Source of the DNA: Azoarcus sp. KH32C
GTDB lineage: Bacteria > Pseudomonadota > Gammaproteobacteria > Burkholderiales > Rhodocyclaceae
Length of the DNA stretch: 64,000 nucleotides
Direction of reading: 5' to 3'
Assembly (NCBI RefSeq): GCF_000349945.1
Contig: NC_020516.1
Location: 1,860,001 to 1,924,000 of the forward strand
The position numbers and the translations under genes are program-made. The notes under the pieces were generated by a model, which saw nothing but the letters and a program-made list of their open reading frames with translations, made no database searches and was not told the origin of the DNA. Below are positions 16,663 to 24,480 of this stretch, one piece after another; within the stretch, counting starts at the first letter, position 1, and each line of letters opens with the position of its first letter.

Positions 16663-18359
16663 GCGCCGACTTCCGATTTGTCCAGGATTGCTGCCGCTGC
16701 GACCGCGCAGCGATTTCGGCCCCGTTCCTTCGCCGTGTAGAGCGCACCGTCGGCGCACTCGATCAGGTTATCGGCCGAATCGGCCATGATGTCCGGGAAC
16801 GATGCGCAACCGATCGAGGTAGTGACCGACAGGCCCTCGACGTTCAGCGCGGCGATGGCCTGCCGCAATCGCTCCGCCGCATTGAATGCGCCCGGGCCGG
16901 AGGTTTCCGGGAGAATCGCCAGGAACTCCTCGCCGCCATAGCGGCAGGGGAAGTCCTGCTGGCGCAGGGTCTCGCGCATCGCGCCGGCGACGGCCTTCAG
17001 CACGCGGTCACCCATTTCGTGACCGTGCCGATCGTTGAATTTCTTGAAGTGATCGACGTCGAGCATGAGGATGGACAACGGGTGCCCGTAACGCTGTGCC
17101 CGGGCGAGCTCCTTGGTAAGCGTGTCGTCGAGGAAGCGCCGGTTGAACAAGCTGGTCAGGGCGTCGGTGGTGGAGAGCTTGCGCAACTCCTCTTCGAGAT
17201 TCTTCTCGATCGTGATGTCGCGGATCAGGGCGGCGCTTCCGGCGAGATGGCCATCATCGGCATTGATGCGCGACGCCTGCGCGGACAGGATCAGCTCGCC
17301 GCGACGGATGATTTCCGGGGAACCGTCCGGGTCGTCGAGCAGACGCGTCATCAGGTCGGTGTCGTCGAGGATGTCGATAAAGCTGCCGTGCTTAATCTGC
17401 TGGATGCTTTTCCCAAGCAGCGTCTCCGCCGACGGGTTTACCAGCGTCACGCGATCGGTCGCGTCGGCGACGATGATCGCTTCCTTTGCGGAGCGGATGA
17501 TGGTGGTCAGTTTGTCCTGCTCGCGCTGCATGCCGTCGTATGCGTGCTTGAGCGATGCAGTCATCGTGTTGAAGCTGCTTGCCATCTGGGCGACTTCATC
17601 GCTGCCGCCGGCCACCGCGCGGCTATTGAGGTCTCCGCCGGCGGCCCTGCGCATCGCCTCGGTGACACGCGCGATGGGTTGCGAAACCGAACGGCGCAGG
17701 ATGGCGGCGGTGAAGATCAGCGTCAGCAGCAGGCTCGCGACGATGAGGGCGACTGCGCGTTGATTCGCCTCGGCGATGTCGTGTTCGAGTGCGGCGAGCG
17801 TCACCGAGAACTTGATGAAGCCGAGCAGCCGCGTCTCGTCGCCGTGGCACTTCTTGCAGCCCCGCGTCGTCATGATCGGCGCGAGCATGGTCATCGACGG
17901 CTTGCCGTCGGGGCCGGCGGCGGTATAGAGCGGTACGGGTTTCTCGCTGGTGCCGGCGCGCAGCAGATCCGGAGAATCCTTTGGCAGGACGGGCACGATC
18001 TGTTCCTCGTCCCGTTCCGGAAAGGCCTCCTCGCCCTTGTACTGATTGACGGCCCGAATGGTCTGGTTGTCGCGGAATGCTTCAGTGCCGTCGACGCGCA
18101 GGATGCGGAAATCTTGTGCACCTTCGACCGTCTTCAGCCGGTCCGAAAACGCCTGCGCGATGTCCGCATCCCCAGCCAGCATGACACTTTGCAGGCCCTT
18201 GATGACGGATTCGACGGTCTGCGTCATCGAACGCTCGTTTTGCTCCCGCATGCCCTTTTCCTGCGCGAGCGAGTAAGCCCAAAGGCTTACGGTCATCCCA
18301 ACGCTGGCAGCGAGTCCGACGACAAGGAGAATTTTTTGTCCGATGCTGCGCAGTGCCAT
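16659..18359 (-). CDS. Diguanylate cyclase with periplasmic c-type heme sensor domain, HAMP and PAS
   Basis: About 566 residues. TM1 lies near residues 8-30. A periplasmic domain follows with a heme c site C168-K-K-C-H172 (TTRGCKKCHGD), like Tll0287/DUF3365 sensor domains. TM2 is at about 200-222, then HAMP, a PAS domain (about 300-410) and a GGDEF domain with an intact active site (YGGEEFLAI). The protein should make cyclic di-GMP in response to a signal at the periplasmic heme, such as redox state or a bound gas. ATG at 18359 was chosen because it places TM1 normally; ATG at 18383 and GTG at 18398 are open and none has a good ribosome site. It overlaps the cytochrome c gene. Confidence 0.85.
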   Translation of the reverse strand: MALRSIGQKILLVVGLAASVGMTVSLWAYSLAQEKGMREQNERSMTQTVESVIKGLQSVMLAGDADIAQAFSDRLKTVEGAQDFRILRVDGTEAFRDNQTIRAVNQYKGEEAFPERDEEQIVPVLPKDSPDLLRAGTSEKPVPLYTAAGPDGKPSMTMLAPIMTTRGCKKCHGDETRLLGFIKFSVTLAALEHDIAEANQRAVALIVASLLLTLIFTAAILRRSVSQPIARVTEAMRRAAGGDLNSRAVAGGSDEVAQMASSFNTMTASLKHAYDGMQREQDKLTTIIRSAKEAIIVADATDRVTLVNPSAETLLGKSIQQIKHGSFIDILDDTDLMTRLLDDPDGSPEIIRRGELILSAQASRINADDGHLAGSAALIRDITIEKNLEEELRKLSTTDALTSLFNRRFLDDTLTKELARAQRYGHPLSILMLDVDHFKKFNDRHGHEMGDRVLKAVAGAMRETLRQQDFPCRYGGEEFLAILPETSGPGAFNAAERLRQAIAALNVEGLSVTTSIGCASFPDIMADSADNLIECADGALYTAKERGRNRCAVAAAAILDKSEVGA

Positions 18360-18540
18360 GAAAATCGGGAATTCAAGATGCATTCCCTGCAGTATCACAG
18401 CCCTATCGGCTTCGAGTCAATCGGGGTATCTCAGACCGCGATCCAATTCCCGGAGCATCGGCCGGACATGCCTACGCGCCGGCCGTTCAGAGTATGACGT
18501 TCGAAGTATAGGCAACGGAGCCGACGAGACCAGGCGGTCC

Positions 18541-21123
18541 TCATGCCCCAATGAGCCAGCGCGACAGCAACTCTTTCAGTTGAGCGGGCGAGAAGGGTTT
18601 GCCGAGGAAGTCGTCCATGCCCGCAGCCTGGCACACGTCCACGCTCTCGTCGCGTTCGCCTGCGGTGAGGGCGATGATGGCGGTGGGCGGCAGCCCGAGT
18701 GTGCGCTCGCGTTCGCGCCACGCCCGGCTCGTCGTCCAACCGTCCATTCCCGGCATCCGGCAATCCATCAGCACGAGGTCGAGATCGGTGTCGGTCTCGC
18801 CGACCGCGAGGGCTTCCGCGCCGGAGGCCGCGAGCCGGACTTCGCATCCCAGCGATTCGAGGAGTCCACGGCTCGCCTCGCGGATGCTGGGATCGTCGTC
18901 GACCAGCAGGATGCGGCCGACGAAGCCGCCCGGCGCGTCGGTCTTGGGCTTGTCCTTGCCGCCGGGCAGCCATTCGACCAGCTTGTCGAGCAGGGTGTTG
19001 CGGTCGACGGGTTTCGACAGGTAGTCGTCCATCCCGGCCGCGAGACATTTGTCGCGGTCGCCGCTCATCGCGAACGCGGTCAGGGCAATGACGGGCGTAT
19101 GCTTCGTCGTTCCCTCGAGCAGGCGGATCCGCCGCGTCGCCTCGTAGCCGTCGGTGCCGGGCATCTGGCAGTCCATCAGCACGAGATCGGGCGACCATTC
19201 CTGCACGAGCGTGATCGCCTCTTCGCCGTTGCAGGCCGAACGGACCTCGCAGCCTGCGGCGCGCAGGTGCTCGCCGAGCACGATCTGACTGATATCGACG
19301 TCGTCGGCGAGCAGGACGCGCACGCCCGCGAGCCGTACCCTTGCGATCGGGACCAGCGGAAGCTGGTCGCCTGAGGGGGCGGCGGTAGCGATATCCAGCG
19401 GCAGCTCGAACCAGAAGAGGCTGCCTTTGCCCGGAGCACTTTCCAGTCCGAGTTCGCCGCCCATCATGCCCACCAGCTGCCGGCAGATCGTCAGGCCGAG
19501 GCCGCTGCCGCCGAAGAGGCGCGTTGTCGACGAGTCAGCCTGGGTGAACTTCTCGAAGATGCAGTGCTGGAACTCGGGCGGAATCCCGATCCCGCTGTCG
19601 CGCACTTCTACCCGCAAACGGCCGCGGTCCTCGTCCTGGTGCTGCCAGTGGATGTTGAGCTGAACGCCGCCGCTGGTCGTGAACTTCACCGCGTTGCTCA
19701 GCAGGTTGTCCACGACCTGGCGCAGCCGCACCGGGTCGCCGTGGACCACTAGCGGAATCTCGCCCTCGCACGAAGGCTCGAAGGAAAGATTCTTGCGCGC
19801 GGCGGCCGTGGCGTGGACCTGCGCGATGTCGTCGAACAGCGTGCGCGGGGCAAAGCCTTCGGGCCGGATCACGAGCTTGCCGGCCTCGATGCGCGAAATA
19901 TCGAGGATGTCGTTGACGATGCCGAGCAACTGGCTGGCGCTGTCGTGGGCGAGGCGGACGTAGTCGTTCTGCTTGTCGGTCAGGGCGGTGTGGCGCAGCA
20001 GGTCCAGCACGCCGAGGATGCCGGTGAAGGGCGTCCGGATCTCGTGGCTCATGTTGGCGAGGAATTCGCTCTTCGCCCGGCTTGCCGCTTCCGCGCGTTC
20101 GCGCGCGACGCGCAATTCCGCTTCGGCCGCCTTGCGCTCGCCGATGTCCTCGAAGGTCCATACCACACCGCGACCGAGATCGTCGGGGTCGATGGCCTTG
20201 CCGGACAAGGCGCACCAGAACACTTCGCCGTCGCGGCGCCGCATCTGCGTCTCGGCGCGCAAGACCTTGCCGGCGGCGAGGCGCGGCAGCACGTGGCGGT
20301 GGAGATGGTGCTGGCTGTCGGAGTTCGGGAACAGCGCGGACGTTCTGAGGCCGATGAGCTCGGCCGCCGGGTAGCCGAAGATCGCCGCCATCTGCTCGTT
20401 CGCCCGGACGATGCGACGATTGGCGGGGTTGCTCGAACTCACGTAGGCGATGCCGATGGCTGCGGCGTCCAGCGTCGTCTGCTGGACCGCCTCCAGCTCG
20501 TCCTTGGCCCGCCGCAGATCGGCCTCGGCGCGACGCGCATGCAGCAGGGCCCAGCCCAGCATCGCCATGAGGAGAACGAACCCGCCGACAATGGCGAAGA
20601 GGAACTGGCGCATGCGGTTCATGCGCAGCGCGAGTTCGGCGTTGAGCGAAGACAGCATGCCCCAGCGGTCGAGCTCGGCCGCCTCGAAGTCCGACGCAAG
20701 GACGCGCACCGAGGCGTTGAGCTTGGCCAGTTGGGAAGGAGGCGAGGCGTCGTCGATGTTGGTGAGGGCGCTGCGGATCGAGGCGATGCGGGTGACGAGG
20801 GCGCGACGCATGGCCGGATCGTCGTCCTGGCCTTCCGCGCCGTAGTTTTCCGCGAGCGCCAGGGCTTCGTCCGCATGCTCGAGGAGCTGGCGGCGCTTCG
20901 CGCCGTCCTGCGCGTGCTCGATACGTTCCTGGGCCTGGCCGAGAAAGTAGCGGGCCTTCAGCAAGGTGCGGGCGCCATGTACTGCGTCGAAGTTGGCAGC
21001 GAGGAATTCTTCGTGCAGCGTGTTGAAACGGGCAAACCCGATCGTCAGCGCCAGGCCCGCCAGCACCGCGATCGCATATATGATGAAGGGCAAGCGCTGA
21101 GCCACCCTCGATTGGACCGTCAC
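18541..21123 (-). CDS. Hybrid sensor histidine kinase with two receiver domains
   Basis: About 860 residues. Two TM helices (about 12-32 and 170-192) flank a periplasmic helical sensor domain. A PAS/PAC domain (about 210-330), HisKA with H360 (MSHEIRTPFTG) and HATPase (RDSGIGIPPEF; FGGSGLGLTI) follow, then two receiver domains with phospho-acceptor aspartates in LVLMDCQMPGTDG and LVLMDCRMPGMDG. There is no Hpt domain, so a separate phosphotransfer protein is expected. GTG at 21123 has GAGGGGAA 6 nt upstream; GTG at 21201 is possible, but would place the start almost on top of the divergent binding-protein gene. The ligand is unknown. Confidence 0.9.
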   Translation of the reverse strand: MTVQSRVAQRLPFIIYAIAVLAGLALTIGFARFNTLHEEFLAANFDAVHGARTLLKARYFLGQAQERIEHAQDGAKRRQLLEHADEALALAENYGAEGQDDDPAMRRALVTRIASIRSALTNIDDASPPSQLAKLNASVRVLASDFEAAELDRWGMLSSLNAELALRMNRMRQFLFAIVGGFVLLMAMLGWALLHARRAEADLRRAKDELEAVQQTTLDAAAIGIAYVSSSNPANRRIVRANEQMAAIFGYPAAELIGLRTSALFPNSDSQHHLHRHVLPRLAAGKVLRAETQMRRRDGEVFWCALSGKAIDPDDLGRGVVWTFEDIGERKAAEAELRVARERAEAASRAKSEFLANMSHEIRTPFTGILGVLDLLRHTALTDKQNDYVRLAHDSASQLLGIVNDILDISRIEAGKLVIRPEGFAPRTLFDDIAQVHATAAARKNLSFEPSCEGEIPLVVHGDPVRLRQVVDNLLSNAVKFTTSGGVQLNIHWQHQDEDRGRLRVEVRDSGIGIPPEFQHCIFEKFTQADSSTTRLFGGSGLGLTICRQLVGMMGGELGLESAPGKGSLFWFELPLDIATAAPSGDQLPLVPIARVRLAGVRVLLADDVDISQIVLGEHLRAAGCEVRSACNGEEAITLVQEWSPDLVLMDCQMPGTDGYEATRRIRLLEGTTKHTPVIALTAFAMSGDRDKCLAAGMDDYLSKPVDRNTLLDKLVEWLPGGKDKPKTDAPGGFVGRILLVDDDPSIREASRGLLESLGCEVRLAASGAEALAVGETDTDLDLVLMDCRMPGMDGWTTSRAWRERERTLGLPPTAIIALTAGERDESVDVCQAAGMDDFLGKPFSPAQLKELLSRWLIGA

Positions 21124-21214
21124 CAAAACTTCCCCTCTCGGCCGTGCAGGCTTTGCTTGTGGCCCGACTTCGGCACTCTTATGATCCTTGGCATTTTCCA
21201 CTCAACACGCATCG

Positions 21215-22486
21215 ATGGACAATAGCGGCCACCGTCAATTTTCCGGGCACTGTGCACAGCCGGGCAGCAAGTGGCGTCGGCGCCTCACCGCGCTAGCGTT
21301 CGGGCTCACCGGTTTTCTGGCTGCGGGCGCCGCGCCAGCCGCAATTTCCGACGGCGAAATCCGCGTCGGCCTGCTGCTCGACATGACATCGATCTACGCG
21401 CACCTGGGCGGCAGCGGATCGGAAGCGGCCGCGCAAATGGCGATCGAAGATGTCGGGGGCAAGGTCGCCGGCAAGCCGATCCGGCTGCTTGTCGCGGACC
21501 ACGGCAACGACGTCGACCGGGCGGTGAACATCGCGCGCCGCTGGCTGGACGAGGAGGGCGTGGACGTCATCGCGGATGTCGTCGGCTCGCCCACGGCTTT
21601 GGCGGTGCAGGAGCTGAACCGTACGCGGGGGGCCGTGGTCTTCTACAACGGCGTGATGACTTCGGCGATCACAGGGGCACGCTGCGCCCCTACGGGCATC
21701 CACTGGATGTACGACGGCTACGCCTTCACGACGGCGATCGGCCGCGAACTGACCCGGGCAGGCGCACATTCGTGGTATTTCGTCAGTGTCGACAATGCCT
21801 TCGGGGCCAATGTCGAAGGCGACCTGGCGAAGGTGATTCGCTCGTCCGGCGGCGAAGTTGTCGGCACGGTGCATCACCGTCTGGGCGAAGAACAGCTCTT
21901 CGGGCGCCTGCGCCAAGCCGCCGAGTCGGGTGCGGACGGCATCGCGCTGATCAACGCGGGCGAAGACCTGATCCGCGCCGTACGCCAGAGCTACGACCTG
22001 CAGCGCGTGAGCAAGGGCCGAACGGTGCTCGCGGCGGTCGCCACGACGCTCAACGACGTGCACATGATAAAGCCGCAGCTCGCCCAAGGGCTCAAGCTCG
22101 CCCATTCGTTCTACTGGAACCGGGACCCCGAGACGCGCGCATGGTCGGAGCGCTTCTACGCCCGGACGGGGGCGATGCCCAACGACCTACAGGCCGGCGT
22201 CTACTCGGCGCTCACCCATTACTTCAAAGCCGTGGACGCGAGCGGCAGCGACAAGGGGGCGACCGTCGTCGCGAAGATGCGCGAACTACCAATCCACGAC
22301 CCAATCGTGCGCAACGCCCGCCTGCGCGAGGACGGCCGCATGGTCCATGACACCTATCTGCTGGAGGTGAAGAAGCCCAGCGAGGTCAAGGAGCCCTGGG
22401 ACTACCTGCGCATCCTGCGGACCATTCCGGCCGAGCAGGCTTTCAAGCCGCTGGCGGAGAGCGACTGCCCGCTGATCAAGCACTGA
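21215..22486 (+). CDS. ABC-type branched-chain amino acid-like periplasmic binding protein
   Basis: A 423-residue type I periplasmic binding protein (LivK/AmiC group). A signal peptide with a long, charged n-region ends near residue 43. The mature fold begins EIRVGLLLDMTSIYAHLGGSG and has the LAVQELNRTRGAVVFYNG and YFVSVDNAFGANVEGDLAKV segments of the family. No permease or ATPase genes lie next to it. It is divergent from the hybrid kinase gene with overlapping upstream regions. Either it serves a transporter encoded elsewhere, or it presents a ligand to the neighbouring kinase; the latter is inference. ATG at 21215 lacks a clear ribosome site. Confidence 0.85.
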   Translation: MDNSGHRQFSGHCAQPGSKWRRRLTALAFGLTGFLAAGAAPAAISDGEIRVGLLLDMTSIYAHLGGSGSEAAAQMAIEDVGGKVAGKPIRLLVADHGNDVDRAVNIARRWLDEEGVDVIADVVGSPTALAVQELNRTRGAVVFYNGVMTSAITGARCAPTGIHWMYDGYAFTTAIGRELTRAGAHSWYFVSVDNAFGANVEGDLAKVIRSSGGEVVGTVHHRLGEEQLFGRLRQAAESGADGIALINAGEDLIRAVRQSYDLQRVSKGRTVLAAVATTLNDVHMIKPQLAQGLKLAHSFYWNRDPETRAWSERFYARTGAMPNDLQAGVYSALTHYFKAVDASGSDKGATVVAKMRELPIHDPIVRNARLREDGRMVHDTYLLEVKKPSEVKEPWDYLRILRTIPAEQAFKPLAESDCPLIKH

Positions 22487-22542
22487 GACGCGCGTAGAGG
22501 CACGCTCTCAGCCATAAAAGGGCGGCAGCAGGCCTTCCATGA

Positions 22543-22953
22543 TCAGGGCTCCGGTGTACCCGTGTCCTCTGTTCCACGGCGGAGTTCGGCGCGTGCGTCG
22601 CCGGCCAGCGTCTCATATCGCTTCCGGAATGCGTCGAGATCCTCTTCCTCCAGTTCTTCCAGGTCGAGGAGCGCGTTATGGGCGCCTTTTGTCGCCCGTA
22701 TCAGCTCATCCAGCTTGACCTGGATCGCCTCAGTGTCGCGGTTCTGGGTGTTCTGAATCAGGAAAACCATCAGGAACGTGACGATCGTCGTTCCGGTGTT
22801 GATGACCAGCTGCCACGTGTCGCTGAAGCCGAAGAGCGGGCCGGTGACCACCCAGACCACGATGATGAGGACGGCGATAGCGAACACGGGCGGTCGCCCG
22901 CAAAAATGTGCGGCGGATTTTGCGAATTGGGAATACCAGTTGGTGGGCCGCAT
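22543..22953 (-). CDS. Low-affinity iron permease family protein
   Basis: A 136-residue membrane protein of the PF04120 family. Two TM helices (about 20-42 and 50-72) enclose the family signature TGPLFGFSDTWQLVINTGTT, followed by VTFLMVFLIQNTQNRDTEA and a C-terminal acidic coiled segment (LLDLEELEEEDLDAFRKRYE). Despite the family name, iron transport has not been shown for bacterial members. ATG at 22953 gives the usual N-terminus; an in-frame ATG at 22995 would add 14 residues. Confidence 0.85.
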   Translation of the reverse strand: MRPTNWYSQFAKSAAHFCGRPPVFAIAVLIIVVWVVTGPLFGFSDTWQLVINTGTTIVTFLMVFLIQNTQNRDTEAIQVKLDELIRATKGAHNALLDLEELEEEDLDAFRKRYETLAGDARAELRRGTEDTGTPEP

Positions 22954-23064
22954 GCCGGATGTCTTCCCATGTTTGCGAGCCTTTCCGACCCGCATCGATC
23001 CGACAATGGGCTTGCCGAGGCGTTCCTCGTCTTGACATCCGGCGCGGGGTTCTCGCGCTGAACC

Positions 23065-24480
23065 TTACTGCCAGCCGCCGCCGAGCGCCCGGTAGAGGGT
23101 CACCCGGTTGGCAGCGTCGGACTGGCGGACGCTGATCAGGTCGAGCTGGGCGCTGTAGAGGTTGCGCTGCGCATCGAGCAGTCCGAGGTAGCTGTCGATG
23201 CCGGCCTTGTAGCGCGCCTCGGAGAGCTTGAAGCTCGCTTCGGTTGCATCGACGAGCTTGCGCCGCGCATCGAGTTGCTCGGTCAACGTCGCGCGGTCCG
23301 CCAGCGCGTCGGAGACGTCGCGGAAAGCCGATTGGATGGCCTTTTCGTACTGGGCGACGCTGATCTCGCGCTGCACCTTCGCCGATTCGAGGCTGGCGTT
23401 GAGGCGGCCGGCTTCGAAGATCGGGAGCGTGATCTGCGGGATGAAGCTCCAGGTGCCCGAGCCCGACTGGAAGAGACCGTCGAGCGTGCTGCTCGCGGTG
23501 CCGGCGCTCGCGGTCAGCGTGATTCGCGGGAAGAAGGCCGCGCGGGCGGCGCCGATGTTGGCGTTCGCGGCGCGTAGCTGACGTTCGGCCTGTAGCACGT
23601 CGGGACGGCGCGTCAGCACGTCCGAGGGGACGCCGGCAGGCAGTTCCGCGACGGCCGCGACCGTATCTGCCAGTGCGTCAGGCATCAGATGCGGCGGCAC
23701 CGGAGCCCCGATCACGAGCGCCAGCGCGTTCTGGTCCTGGGCGACGACGGCGGTGTAGCGGGCGACGTCCGCACGCGCGCTTTCGAACAAGGTCTGCGCC
23801 TGGCGCAGGTCGAGCGCCGACGTCGCACCGACGTCGAAGCTGCGCTGCGTCAGGTCGAGGGATTTCTGGCGCGTGCCCAGGGTGCTCCGGGCCAGCGCGA
23901 GCCGGTCGCGGTCGGCTGCGAGCCGCAGCCAGTCGTTGGCGACTTCGGCAATGAGGCTGATCTGGGCGCTGCGCCGCGCCTCTTCGGTGCCGAGATACTG
24001 CTCCAGCGCCTGCTCGTTGAGGCTGCGGATGCGGCCGAAGAAATCGAGTTCGTAGGCGGAGAAGCCGACCGTCGCGCTGAACTGGCGCGTCGTCGCAGCC
24101 TCGCCGCTGCGGCTCAGGTCGCCCGGCATGCGTTGCGCCGTCTCGCCGGCGGTGGCGCCGATCGACGGGAAGAGGTCGGCACGCTGGATGCCGTATTGCG
24201 CGCGCGCCTTTTCGATGTTGAGCGCGGCAACGCGCAGATCGCGGTTGTTCTGCAGTGCGAGGTCGATCAGCTCGCGCAGTCGCGAGTCGGCGAAGTAATC
24301 GCGCCATGCGATCGCGTCTGCCGGCGTGGCCGCCGGTGCCGTGGCGCCCGCGTCGGGGAAGGCGGCCGGGAAGGTGGCTGGAACAGGCGCAGCCGGACGC
24401 AGGTAGTCCGGGATCAGCGTCGTGCAGGCGCCGGCCAGCGTCGCGGCGAGCGCGACGGTGAGGGTGCGGAGCGAAGTCAT
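23065..24480 (-). CDS. RND efflux outer-membrane factor (OprM/NodT family lipoprotein)
   Basis: A 471-residue TolC-like channel. The N-terminus has a signal peptide with a lipobox-like LAGAC (Cys19). Two repeated coiled-coil/beta-strand halves follow, with the QRSFDVGATSALDLRQAQ and SEARYKAGIDSYLGLLDAQR motifs of the OprM/NodT family. It is the last gene of a three-gene operon and starts 4 bp inside the pump gene (ATGA overlap). It forms the outer-membrane exit duct for the tripartite pump. Confidence 0.95.
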   Translation of the reverse strand: MTSLRTLTVALAATLAGACTTLIPDYLRPAAPVPATFPAAFPDAGATAPAATPADAIAWRDYFADSRLRELIDLALQNNRDLRVAALNIEKARAQYGIQRADLFPSIGATAGETAQRMPGDLSRSGEAATTRQFSATVGFSAYELDFFGRIRSLNEQALEQYLGTEEARRSAQISLIAEVANDWLRLAADRDRLALARSTLGTRQKSLDLTQRSFDVGATSALDLRQAQTLFESARADVARYTAVVAQDQNALALVIGAPVPPHLMPDALADTVAAVAELPAGVPSDVLTRRPDVLQAERQLRAANANIGAARAAFFPRITLTASAGTASSTLDGLFQSGSGTWSFIPQITLPIFEAGRLNASLESAKVQREISVAQYEKAIQSAFRDVSDALADRATLTEQLDARRKLVDATEASFKLSEARYKAGIDSYLGLLDAQRNLYSAQLDLISVRQSDAANRVTLYRALGGGWQ

